NCBI GenBank assembly: GCA_945876985.1
Contig: CAMCQX010000020.1
Span: forward strand, 1 to 12,088
Reading direction: 5' to 3'
Source: Chitinophaga pinensis
GTDB taxonomy: Bacteria; Bacteroidota; Bacteroidia; UKL13-3
Length of the DNA: 12,088 nucleotides
The notes beneath the pieces are model-generated. The model saw nothing but the letters and a program-made list of their open reading frames with translations, was not told the DNA's origin and searched no databases. This document shows positions 1-6,919 of the stretch, piece after piece. A program made the translations under genes and the position numbers. Positions within the stretch are counted from its first letter, which is position 1, and every line of letters begins with the position of its first letter.

Positions 1-184
1 AATTTCAGAAAATTTATTGAATGCCACTGCCATTATTTACGATATAAATGGAAAAGAAGTTCAAAAAGTGGCTTTAAGTAAATCAATACAAACTATAAAT
101 ATTGAACAACTTAAAAAGGGAACGTATTTCATCAATATTGAAAATTTAGGAACTAATACTTCAAAAAAATTTATAGTGGAATAG
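1..184 (+). CDS. 3' end of a secreted T9SS type A sorting-domain protein (partial)
   Basis: An open frame runs from base 2 to a TAG at 182-184 and gives 60 residues; the gene begins outside the window. The translation contains IIYDINGKEVQKV, then a TYFINIE strand, and ends KKFIVE. This is the usual layout of the C-terminal T9SS sorting domain: a 'V/IYDxxGKxV' strand, a 'GTYFxxI' strand and a final 'KKFxxx' end. In that family the tail directs an exported protein through the type IX secretion system at the outer membrane and is then removed. The functional part of the protein is not visible, so its job is unknown. It is the only plus-strand gene here and converges on the flavin reductase gene. 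The family call for the tail is firm from the pattern; nothing can be said about the rest. Confidence 0.85.
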   Translation, partial: ISENLLNATAIIYDINGKEVQKVALSKSIQTINIEQLKKGTYFINIENLGTNTSKKFIVE

Positions 185-204
185 CACTTCACCCTTGTTT
201 AGCC

Positions 205-228
205 ATTGCAGGTGTCCTCGCCTGCAAT
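205..228 (+). repeat. Inverted repeat (hairpin) between convergent genes
   Basis: ATTGCAGG at 205-212 and CCTGCAAT at 221-228 are perfect reverse complements. Read on the plus strand the stem extends by a U-G and a G-C pair to 10 bp with a UCCU tetraloop at 215-218; on the minus strand the extension meets a C/A mismatch. The hairpin lies 20 bases after the stop of the plus-strand gene and could protect or terminate that transcript. There is no U-run after it in either direction, so it is not a canonical intrinsic terminator. It is markedly more GC-rich than its surroundings, which also fits a dispersed intergenic repeat. Confidence 0.6.
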
Positions 229-241
229 CCTATATTCGCCC

Positions 242-270
242 TTGATGGTATTTTAGCGAAGCGGCATCAA
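242..270. repeat. Short inverted repeat in the convergent intergenic region
   Basis: TTGATG at 242-247 and CATCAA at 265-270 are perfect reverse complements around a 17-base loop that contains AGCGAAGCGG. It follows the stronger hairpin at 205-228. Together the two occupy most of the 101-base gap between the convergent genes. A 6-bp stem with this loop is weak alone; I list it because the block may be one composite repeat element. Confidence 0.3.
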
Positions 271-285
271 CAAGAATTGCAGTTT

Positions 286-1176
286 TTACCCCATTAAAAC
301 TTTCCAGGCATCACTCACTTTGGATTCGTTTAATAAATATTGAGCTAATCTGTGCAATTCGGTTTGTAGTTTTTGAGTATCATCGGCAAAACGCTGATGA
401 ATTTCGGACACATTTTTGTTCATGCGTTTGTATATTTCTACACTATCGGCATCAGGAATAGCTAATTCATTGGCCAACATTCCCAAATCATTACCCGTTA
501 AAATTTTACTTAATCGAATATGTTCGGGTAAATTATCTACTCCCATTCCCAAATTTCTGTTTGGTTTAGCAACTTCAAATAACGAATCAGCATTTGCCCT
601 CACGTACCAATCGCTTCCCAAGCGACCTACTAAATCCATTTTATGTTGATCTATTTTACCATCTATGGTTAAAACAGCATCATCAATATGCATCAAAATT
701 ATTTCACATATTATTAAATTTCCAGCTCCACCTTCAGAACCAGTTTCTATAATTTCACGCACTTTACATTCAAACTGAACCGGACTTTCTTTAACTCTGA
801 ATGGTTTTACTTTTTGCGAAGCAATGGGTGTAAAACCAGCTTTTACAAACTCGTTTACTCCTTTTGGGTACTCGCAACTGGCTAAACTCATTTGTTGAAC
901 CATATTATAATTAACCACATTGATAACCACTTCTTTGGTAGCCATTACGTTTTCTAAAGTATGTTTAATGGTATTATCTCTAACACGCCTAGCTGGTGAA
1001 AATATTAATGTAGTTGGATTAGAACCAAAAATATTGAAAAAACTAAAAGGACTTAAGTTTGAATTCCCCTCTTCATCCATGGTACTAGCAAAACATATTG
1101 GCCTTGGTGCAATTGCGGTTAACAATGCATTGTGAAATTCAGCTAATGGAAGTTCTTTTGGAGTGATGGTTTTCAT
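286..1176 (-). CDS. Flavin reductase family protein (FMN-binding split barrel)
   Basis: A 296-residue protein with an ATG start at 1176 and TAA at 286-288. Residues about 12-185 match the flavin reductase-like FMN-binding split-barrel family: the segment AIAPRPICFASTMDEEGN (residues 21-38), then NLSPFSFFNIFGSNPTT (40-56) and a 'DNTIKHTLENV' helix (67-77). Members bind FMN and usually reduce free flavin with NAD(P)H, or serve as flavoproteins of unknown substrate. The family core is about 160-200 residues, so this protein carries a C-terminal extension of about 90 residues (205-296). The extension is charged and looks helical; I do not recognise its function. The gene follows tyrS after 83 bases with no strong terminator between them, so read-through from tyrS is possible. 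The family call is solid; the reaction and substrate are not known. Confidence 0.88.
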   Translation of the reverse strand: MKTITPKELPLAEFHNALLTAIAPRPICFASTMDEEGNSNLSPFSFFNIFGSNPTTLIFSPARRVRDNTIKHTLENVMATKEVVINVVNYNMVQQMSLASCEYPKGVNEFVKAGFTPIASQKVKPFRVKESPVQFECKVREIIETGSEGGAGNLIICEIILMHIDDAVLTIDGKIDQHKMDLVGRLGSDWYVRANADSLFEVAKPNRNLGMGVDNLPEHIRLSKILTGNDLGMLANELAIPDADSVEIYKRMNKNVSEIHQRFADDTQKLQTELHRLAQYLLNESKVSDAWKVLMG

Positions 1177-1259
1177 ACGAATATTGAAATATTGAAAGAT
1201 TAAAAGATTACAAAAATTGATTTATTGCTTTTTGTTAATTGCATATTGCCAATTGCTTA

Positions 1260-2543
1260 TTAACTGACCGTTATTAAAAAATAGTTTTTCTTGCCTTTTT
1301 GGGCAATGATAAATTTGTTGTTTATTAAATGTGATAAATTGATGGTTTCATTTTCACTTTCTACTTTGGTTTTATTAATGCTTACACCTCCCCCAACTAT
1401 CATTTTTCTTGCTTCACTTTTTGATGGAAATATGGTGGTATTTTCCACTAAAAAATCAACAATGTTAATGGCATTTTCTAAATCAGTTTTTGTAATTGTA
1501 AATAGCGGAACGCCATCAAAAATATCTAAGAAAGTGGCATCATCTAAATTACCAAATGCCTCAGCAGTTGAATTTCCAAATAATATATTTGATGCTTCTA
1601 TGGCAGTGTTATAATCAGCTTCGCTATGCGTTCTAATGGTAATGTCTTTTCCTAGTGCTTTTTGTAAAATACGTAAATGAGGAGCTTTAGCATGTTCTTC
1701 TTTTAATAATTCAATTTCTGATTGGTTTAATAAAGTAAAAATATTGATCCAATTTGCAGCATCGCTATCGCTAGCATTTAACCAAAATTGATAAAATTTA
1801 TAAGGAGAAGTTCTTTTTCTATCGAGCCAAACTGCACCACTTTCAGTTTTACCAAACTTAGTACCATCGGCTTTTTTAATTAATTGGGTGGTCATGGCAA
1901 AAGCCTCACCAGCACCTTTTCTTCTGATTAATTCAGTTCCTGTAACAATATTTCCCCATTGGTCGCTGCCACCCATTTGTACTTGGCAGTTTAGGTTTTT
2001 CCATAAATAATAAAAGTCGTAACCTTGAACTAATTGGTATGTAAACTCAGTAAAACTCATGCCGGTATCGCCTTCCAAACGTTTCTTAACAGAATCTTTG
2101 GCCATCATGTAATTTACGGTAATATGCTTTCCAATATCTCTTATAAAATCAAGGAAAGTAATACCTTTAAACCAATCGTAATTATTTACTAAAATAGCAC
2201 CTGTTTCACCTGCATTAAAGTCTAAGAAATGACTCAATTGAGATTTTAAACAATTTTCATTGTGACGTAAAATATCTTCAGAAAGTAAGTTACGTTCATC
2301 GCTTTTACCAGAAGGATCACCCACCATACCAGTAGCGCCACCAACTAAAGCCACCGGTTGATGGCCAGCACGTTGAAAATGAATCAAAGTCATTATTTGG
2401 GTTAAATGACCTACGTGCAAACTGTCGGCAGTTGGGTCAAATCCAATATATCCACGGGTAATTTGTTTGTTTAACAACTCTTCTGTTCCAGGCATTACAT
2501 CGTGTAACATGCCACGCCATTTTAATTCTTCAATAAAATTCAT
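1260..2543 (-). CDS. tyrS: Tyrosyl-tRNA synthetase (TyrRS)
   Basis: This cytoplasmic enzyme charges tRNA-Tyr with tyrosine via tyrosyl-adenylate. The 427-residue protein has a normal bacterial length and all class I landmarks in order. [15 protein letters not shown] (32-46) holds the HIGH-type motif HVGH at 43-46. [10 protein letters not shown] lies at 75-84, the tyrosine-site segments QGYDF at 173-177 and MGGSDQWGN at 190-198, and the KMSKS-loop equivalent KFGKT at 229-233. The C-terminal 65 or so residues form an S4-type RNA-binding domain ([14 protein letters not shown], 381-394). ATG at 2543 is the natural start. The gene appears to have its own promoter region: an intrinsic terminator for the preceding unit lies upstream at 2703-2736, and a near-palindrome sits just before the start. 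No T-box-like leader is apparent. Identity is certain from the motifs. Confidence 0.98.
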   Translation of the reverse strand: MNFIEELKWRGMLHDVMPGTEELLNKQITRGYIGFDPTADSLHVGHLTQIMTLIHFQRAGHQPVALVGGATGMVGDPSGKSDERNLLSEDILRHNENCLKSQLSHFLDFNAGETGAILVNNYDWFKGITFLDFIRDIGKHITVNYMMAKDSVKKRLEGDTGMSFTEFTYQLVQGYDFYYLWKNLNCQVQMGGSDQWGNIVTGTELIRRKGAGEAFAMTTQLIKKADGTKFGKTESGAVWLDRKRTSPYKFYQFWLNASDSDAANWINIFTLLNQSEIELLKEEHAKAPHLRILQKALGKDITIRTHSEADYNTAIEASNILFGNSTAEAFGNLDDATFLDIFDGVPLFTITKTDLENAINIVDFLVENTTIFPSKSEARKMIVGGGVSINKTKVESENETINLSHLINNKFIIAQKGKKNYFLITVS

Positions 2544-2557
2544 GTTTGTATAAATAT

Positions 2558-2587
2558 CAAATGCAATAATAAGGCTTATTGTTGAAA
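2558..2587 (-). promoter_or_regulatory. Candidate tyrS promoter
   Basis: On the minus strand TGCATTTG (2565-2558) matches five of the six fixed positions of the Bacteroidota -7 element TAnnTTTG. TTTC (2587-2584) resembles the -33 element TTTG, with an 18-base spacer. This would put the transcript start about 10 bases before the tyrS ATG, giving a very short leader. The match is imperfect and AT-rich sequence produces such matches by chance, so confidence is low. Confidence 0.25.
2564..2584. promoter_or_regulatory. Near-perfect 21-bp palindrome upstream of tyrS
   Basis: CAATAATAAG at 2564-2573 and CTTATTGTTG at 2575-2584 pair at nine of ten positions around a central G at 2574. The core AATAAG-G-CTTATT is perfect. 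The arms sit 21-41 bases before the tyrS start and fill the spacer of the candidate promoter, as an operator would. No cognate regulator gene is in the window. Chance occurrence in such AT-rich DNA cannot be excluded. Confidence 0.35.
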
Positions 2588-2647
2588 TGATGAATTGTAA
2601 ATTGTTGTATTGATAAATTGTTTAATTGTTTGCATTTACCTGTTTAA

Positions 2648-2696
2648 AAATCGTCTGACGCATTGGCAACGCAAAGCCTCAATAAATCGTCTGACG
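2648..2696. repeat. Direct repeat of a self-complementary 13-mer
   Basis: AAATCGTCTGACG occurs exactly at 2648-2660 and again at 2684-2696, with starts 36 bases apart. Each copy contains CGTC-T-GACG, which is self-complementary. The second copy extends to a 13-base inverted repeat, ATCGTC-T-GACGAT, at 2686-2698. Between the copies lies GCATTGGCAACGC (2660-2672), itself nearly palindromic. The block is clearly more GC-rich than its flanks. It lies between the terminator of the rhodanese unit and the tyrS promoter region. It could be a REP-like dispersed element, a remnant of a small mobile element, or paired protein-binding sites. Confidence 0.6.
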
Positions 2697-2702
2697 ATGT
2701 TC

Positions 2703-2736
2703 AAAAAAAATGCTTCCAGATAACTGAAAGCATTTT
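2703..2736 (-). terminator. Intrinsic terminator of the T9SS-protein/rhodanese unit
   Basis: On the minus strand the RNA forms a 13-bp stem from 2736-2724 and 2719-2707 with the 4-base loop UUAU. One pair is a G-U wobble; on the plus strand the same position would be a C/A mismatch, which favours minus-strand use. The stem is followed by U residues, from the A-run at 2703-2710. It begins 45 bases after the rhodanese stop codon, so it closes that unit and separates it from tyrS. Confidence 0.85.
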
Positions 2737-2780
2737 ATAGTTTTTTTCGAATTTCGAATTTCCTTTTTAGAATTTAAAAA

Positions 2781-3080
2781 TTAGAATTTTGATCGCCAAT
2801 CTAACATTCCACCCAAAACGTTTCTAACATTAGCAAAACCATTGTCTAACAAAAACATTTTAGCACTGTTACTTCTAGCACCACTTCGGCAATGAATAAT
2901 TATTTCTTCGTTTTTTAAATGTGCTAATTGTTGTAATTTATTAGGTAATTCACCTAATGGAATTAACGTAGCACCAATATTAAATTCATCGAATTCATAA
3001 GTTTCACGCACGTCAAAAAGATTTAATTTTTCACCAGCATCCATTCGCTGTTTTAATTCATCGGTAGTAATATCACTCAT
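2781..3080 (-). CDS. Single-domain rhodanese-like protein
   Basis: A 99-residue protein consisting of one rhodanese homology domain. LNLFDVRETYEFDEFNIGA (19-37) is the typical 'hDVRxxxEyxxxHIxGA' start of the fold. The active-site loop is HCRSGARS (63-70), with the catalytic cysteine at 64. Such small proteins carry a persulfide on the cysteine and transfer sulfur; several have no assigned acceptor. There is no signal peptide, so it should be cytoplasmic. Its ATG (3078-3080) lies three bases after the stop of the 965-residue secreted protein, so the two are almost certainly co-transcribed and probably translationally coupled. An intrinsic terminator follows. The family call is firm; the physiological sulfur acceptor is unknown. 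Confidence 0.95.
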   Translation of the reverse strand: MSDITTDELKQRMDAGEKLNLFDVRETYEFDEFNIGATLIPLGELPNKLQQLAHLKNEEIIIHCRSGARSNSAKMFLLDNGFANVRNVLGGMLDWRSKF

Positions 3081-3083
3081 TTT

Positions 3084-5981
3084 TTATTGTATAATTAGTT
3101 TTTTTGTTATTTTGTTTCCAGTTGTTTCATCTAAAATTTGAACCAAATAAATACCGGTTTGTAATTCTGGTAATTGAATTGAATTCATTTCATTTTGAAT
3201 AGCAGTTTGTAAAACCTGCTTGCCCATTAAATCGAATAATATTACTTGACAATTATTTTTACAATTAGTTTCAATGTTTAAAATATTTTTAGTAGGATTT
3301 GGAAATAAATTAAACTGAATGGCTTCCATAGCTTTTAGGTTTTCATTAATATTTGTTGGCACATCTACAAATTGTCCTAATAAAGGACGAATCATTAAAG
3401 CACCAGGAATTTCTGTTGGCAACCAAAAACCATCTGTTTTATAAAACATATTCAAATTGGGTACAAACTTGTTTCCAATAGCATAATTTTCATCTAAGCC
3501 TACATTTAAAACAAACTGCCCTACTTGTTCCCAACCTACATAAAAACGCTTTGGAACTACTACAGCCGAATCAAAACGAATAGTTGTAAAACCATTGATA
3601 GTGTTGGTATATACAGGCAACAAATCTTTCATTTTATAAATAATTCTATCTTGGGTAGCATTTTCTTTGATGGGTGAAATATTATCCCAAATTGTTAAAT
3701 CATATTTGCGAGTACTTACGTTATATTCCGATTGATTAAAGAAAATTTGAACACCATAAATGGTATCTACTTTTTCTAAATCGTATGCCAATGCAACTGA
3801 AGCATTATTTTTTAAGTAAATGCCATAACCTGCTTCTGCTGTTCCATCATCGTAAGCAAAATAATTACTAAATGTGGTAGTTGTAGTCATTGAATCATTG
3901 GTGGGAACATTGTCATTTCCTGCAAATCCATTGTTACTTACACTTACTTTATTACTAAATTTTTTAATTAAATTATTTGAAGTAGAACTTAACGTGGTGG
4001 ATTTTATAGAACTTAAAGGTGTGGCAACGGAAAAAGGCACACTTCCAATAATTTTGTTATCGGTAAAAACTACACTCTGTTCGTTGTTAATTAAATCCCT
4101 TTTATAATTTACCGAGTAGTTCCTATTGTCGTTATTAAACACTGAAAAATTAATGGAATCATTGGTATAAGTAGGTTTGTTTAATTCATAATGTTTCCAA
4201 GGCATGCTTGTGTATTTTTTAAGCAATGAAGTTGGAGTAGATGAAATGGCTAAATCATCGTTAAAGGTATCAACTAAACTTCTGCCAGCATCTAATTTAA
4301 TATAATCAACATGCCACTGACTAAGATTTCCGCTTAAGCTACCAATATTTTTAAATCTGAATTGAAAATTATCGTGTAAAAATTGTTTTGGCAATGCAAA
4401 TATAACCCTGTTAAAAGTATCGTAACCCAAAGTATCTAAAGCAGAACGAATCCATACTATTGAAAACGAATCAGCATCATTAGGAGTGGTTCTAAATTCT
4501 AAAACCAACGAATCAGTTGGAAAAATTTCACCTGTAGTTCCTTGCAATTGATATTGATAAAAGAAACTAAAATAAATAGAATCCTTTAAAGTATAACTCG
4601 ATAAATTATAACCTTTACTTGTTAAAATATCGGCAGTGGTTTTAATAGGTTGTTTGCTATAAGCATTACCAAATTCATTTAAGCCATCAAATGTAGCAAC
4701 GTTTATACTAGGTTGGTTTTTAGGAAAATTATTATTGATAAAAACATTTCTATCTAACCAAATATCATTATTGGGATAAAAGCCTGAAGTGTTTGAAAAA
4801 TCATCAAATAAAGGCAAATCTCTTTTAGGAGAAATATTGATAGCTGCTATCGCAAAATTCATACTGTCATTTTTAGTGTAAGTTCCTTTATTGATAAACC
4901 TAAAACTAAAAAACTGATGACGTAATCTACCACCATTTAATGAAATATTTATTTTACGAAAATTGGTATCTAATCTTCCCGAAGCCCATGCTCTTTGCCA
5001 TCTTCCTAAATTGTCTAATGTTTCCAAATAAATAGAATCGGTAGCTCGTGATTGTTTGAATCCTCTGATCCAAAAACTCATGACCACGTTATCATTTACA
5101 TTGGCTTTTGTAAAATCAATTGGATTTACCATCAGCGTATCAGCATTTCCATACAAGCCATTGTTATTAAAATAACTTGAATCTTGTATTTCGGTAATAG
5201 CATTAAATATGACCGCATTTCCCCAATACATATCAGTATAATTTACTTGCGAAACTTGGTTGGTAAAACCAGTCCAACTAATATTATTTGGTGAAAAATT
5301 GAATGGCATGAACTGTCTGAAAGATTCATAATAAGGTAAATTGTTTTTATAAGAAACAACAAACTGATGTAGTTTAAAAACTTCATTTTTAGCGGTGTCG
5401 GTATTACAATAACTCACTAACCTAAATTGAAGTAAATTGCTTTTCAAATCATCAAAAAAGTTAATGTTTAATAACACATCTTTATTGTTAGCGCTAATAT
5501 TAATTGAAACCCATAAAGTGTTCCAAACTCCTGTATTTCCTTTAACTTGAAACAACAATGAATCGGTATTATTCCAATCATTTCCTGTTGAATAATTAAT
5601 TAAGGCAAACGCATTTCCACCAGCATTGGTGGTATTTATTTGTTGCGTGGTAAGTATATCTGCTTCGCCAAATCCATTATTATAAATAGCATTATTAACG
5701 TTTTTTGAATTAAAAACTGCATTTAAATTATCTATAGTTACAGCACTGTCAGCCCATTTTAAACGATCGGGCTTGGAAGAAAATTTATTATTAAAATATT
5801 CAGTAAAAGGAATGATTAGATTACCAGTTTTACCAACAGAAATATTTTTATTTGTATGATTATCAAGCGATGAATTTGCCTCATTTAAAAGCACATTTCT
5901 TTCCAAAGGCACTTTTTTTTCTTGTGCATTGGCAACAACTAAAAATAATAAAAAAGATAATAGTGTTAAAGTATATTTCAT
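3084..5981 (-). CDS. Large secreted T9SS cargo protein with repeated beta-sandwich units
   Basis: A 965-residue protein. Residues 1-19 form a Sec signal peptide (TLTLLSFLLFLVVANA, cleavage likely before Q20). The last 75 or so residues are a T9SS type A sorting domain: LFPNPTKNILNI at 892-903, VILFDLMGKQV at 913-923, GIYLVQILD at 943-951, and a KKLIIQ end. It is therefore exported, then released or anchored at the cell surface by the type IX system. The body shows three related units starting near 55 (IIPFTEYF), 214 (NLPYYESF) and 388 (DLPLFDDFS). Each has an aromatic/acidic opening, a W about 15-25 residues later, and strands such as SFWIRG or FSFFYQYQ. A fourth region (about 705-875) starts FAYDDGTAEAGYGI. 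These look like beta-sandwich modules; no catalytic motif is visible. The composition is rich in N, S and T. The rhodanese gene follows after 3 bases and the PASTA gene precedes it by 71 bases. Function is unknown; adhesion or surface structure is plausible. Confidence 0.9.
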   Translation of the reverse strand: MKYTLTLLSFLLFLVVANAQEKKVPLERNVLLNEANSSLDNHTNKNISVGKTGNLIIPFTEYFNNKFSSKPDRLKWADSAVTIDNLNAVFNSKNVNNAIYNNGFGEADILTTQQINTTNAGGNAFALINYSTGNDWNNTDSLLFQVKGNTGVWNTLWVSINISANNKDVLLNINFFDDLKSNLLQFRLVSYCNTDTAKNEVFKLHQFVVSYKNNLPYYESFRQFMPFNFSPNNISWTGFTNQVSQVNYTDMYWGNAVIFNAITEIQDSSYFNNNGLYGNADTLMVNPIDFTKANVNDNVVMSFWIRGFKQSRATDSIYLETLDNLGRWQRAWASGRLDTNFRKINISLNGGRLRHQFFSFRFINKGTYTKNDSMNFAIAAINISPKRDLPLFDDFSNTSGFYPNNDIWLDRNVFINNNFPKNQPSINVATFDGLNEFGNAYSKQPIKTTADILTSKGYNLSSYTLKDSIYFSFFYQYQLQGTTGEIFPTDSLVLEFRTTPNDADSFSIVWIRSALDTLGYDTFNRVIFALPKQFLHDNFQFRFKNIGSLSGNLSQWHVDYIKLDAGRSLVDTFNDDLAISSTPTSLLKKYTSMPWKHYELNKPTYTNDSINFSVFNNDNRNYSVNYKRDLINNEQSVVFTDNKIIGSVPFSVATPLSSIKSTTLSSTSNNLIKKFSNKVSVSNNGFAGNDNVPTNDSMTTTTTFSNYFAYDDGTAEAGYGIYLKNNASVALAYDLEKVDTIYGVQIFFNQSEYNVSTRKYDLTIWDNISPIKENATQDRIIYKMKDLLPVYTNTINGFTTIRFDSAVVVPKRFYVGWEQVGQFVLNVGLDENYAIGNKFVPNLNMFYKTDGFWLPTEIPGALMIRPLLGQFVDVPTNINENLKAMEAIQFNLFPNPTKNILNIETNCKNNCQVILFDLMGKQVLQTAIQNEMNSIQLPELQTGIYLVQILDETTGNKITKKLIIQ

Positions 5982-5995
5982 GTAATATTTCTAAA

Positions 5996-6023
5996 TTATT
6001 CAATTAAACATTGAATTGAATAA
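5996..6023. repeat. 10-bp inverted repeat upstream of the secreted-protein gene
   Basis: TTATTCAATT at 5996-6005 and AATTGAATAA at 6014-6023 are perfect reverse complements around an 8-base loop. The hairpin lies between the PASTA gene and the 965-residue protein gene, 15 bases before the latter's start codon. It is almost all A/T pairs. On the minus strand it is followed by UUUAGAAA rather than a real U-run. It may be a weak terminator for the PASTA gene or a leader structure of the next gene. Confidence 0.4.
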
Positions 6024-6052
6024 ACGTAAATGTCTGCTTATTATTTAAATTA

Positions 6053-6796
6053 TTATTTATCCCCTAAAAACAAATCAATTTGTTGTCCACTTTTAATAGT
6101 TTGTCCCTCTTGAAATGCTGGAGATTGGCGTTTAACAGTGGCATTCAACGAATCAGTTTTTCCTTCATAAACCACGCTTCCTACTTGCAGCATGCTACTT
6201 TCCAAAACTCCTCTTGCTTCGTTTAAAGTTAAGTTACTTAAATCAGGAATCTGAACAATGGTACTTCCCATTCCATCTCCAACAATTAAATCAATGCTTG
6301 CACCTTTTGGAACTTTTACGTTTGGCTGAATACTTTGATTTCGGTATAACTGATCTAAAACTGCACCTGTAGCCACATCTGGTCTGTAAATAACACTTCC
6401 TAATTTTAATCCTGAGCTTAATAAAACTGTTTCCGCAAATCGCAAGGAGTTATTAATTAAATTAGGCATATCTACACCAATAGATGAGTTTGAATTGATG
6501 GTAATATAAATAAATCTTCCCTCTTTTACTTTGGTATTTTCTGAAGGATTTTGTTCTACCACGCTGCCTTTTGGCATAGAATCAATAAAAGCAGTATCGG
6601 TAATGATGTAGCGTAATTTTTTTTGAGCCAATATTTTTTCTACTTCCTCAAAACTTAAACCTTTTAAATTGGGTAAAGTTAACGACTCGCCATGTCTGGT
6701 ATAATTATTTAACAAAAATGCGCCAACCCAACTTAACAGGTATAAAACCAGTAATATAAGAAATATGTTAACAGCTAACGATTTTAATAATTTCAT
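6053..6796 (-). CDS. Membrane-anchored protein with three PASTA domains
   Basis: The best start is the ATG at 6794-6796 (247 residues, MKLLKSL...). The TTG directly before it would add only one residue. Residues about 8-30 (VNIFLILLVLYLLSWVGAFLL) are a single membrane anchor. Three PASTA domains follow at about 37-103, 107-175 and 179-245. The first opens LTLPNLKGLSFEEVEKIL, and each closes with an ITINS, LIVGDG or LFLGDK strand. PASTA domains bind peptidoglycan or its precursors in penicillin-binding proteins and Ser/Thr kinases. Here no kinase or transpeptidase domain is attached, so the protein is an anchor plus an exported PASTA array, a form I recall in Bacteroidota genomes. A periplasmic wall-related role is inference. 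It is 120 bases downstream of the SPFH gene and 71 upstream of the secreted-protein gene. Confidence 0.93.
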   Translation of the reverse strand: MKLLKSLAVNIFLILLVLYLLSWVGAFLLNNYTRHGESLTLPNLKGLSFEEVEKILAQKKLRYIITDTAFIDSMPKGSVVEQNPSENTKVKEGRFIYITINSNSSIGVDMPNLINNSLRFAETVLLSSGLKLGSVIYRPDVATGAVLDQLYRNQSIQPNVKVPKGASIDLIVGDGMGSTIVQIPDLSNLTLNEARGVLESSMLQVGSVVYEGKTDSLNATVKRQSPAFQEGQTIKSGQQIDLFLGDK

Positions 6797-6876
6797 CAAT
6801 AAATAGTATTTTTTTGTTGGATAATATCAATAATTATTAGCCAATTACTTTTTTACAATACTAATAAATTTCAGTA

Positions 6877-6894
6877 AAATTTTTATAAAAATTT
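6877..6894. repeat. 18-bp perfect A/T palindrome between SPFH and PASTA genes
   Basis: AAATTTTTA at 6877-6885 and TAAAAATTT at 6886-6894 form a palindrome with no loop. It lies between the SPFH and PASTA genes (6797-6919). It contains only A and T, so chance is a strong alternative. It has no proper loop or U-run and is not a convincing terminator; it could be a binding site or simply an A-tract bend. Confidence 0.3.
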
Positions 6895-6919
6895 CTTTTC
6901 ACAAAAACGAATAAATTTA

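Noticed and set aside
1183..1259. Repetitive ATTGAA / AAGATTA and ATTGC tracts between tyrS and the flavin reductase gene
   Set aside because: Low-complexity AT-rich spacer with only weak inverted repeats (e.g. 1210-1216 with 1229-1235); no convincing promoter or terminator.
1845..1859. KFGKT in place of the KMSKS motif in TyrRS
   Set aside because: KFGKS/T is the normal form of this loop in bacterial tyrosyl-tRNA synthetases, so it is not a defect.
2585..2640. Cluster of AATTGT-like words upstream of tyrS
   Set aside because: Irregular spacing and low complexity; does not form a tandem repeat or CRISPR-like array.
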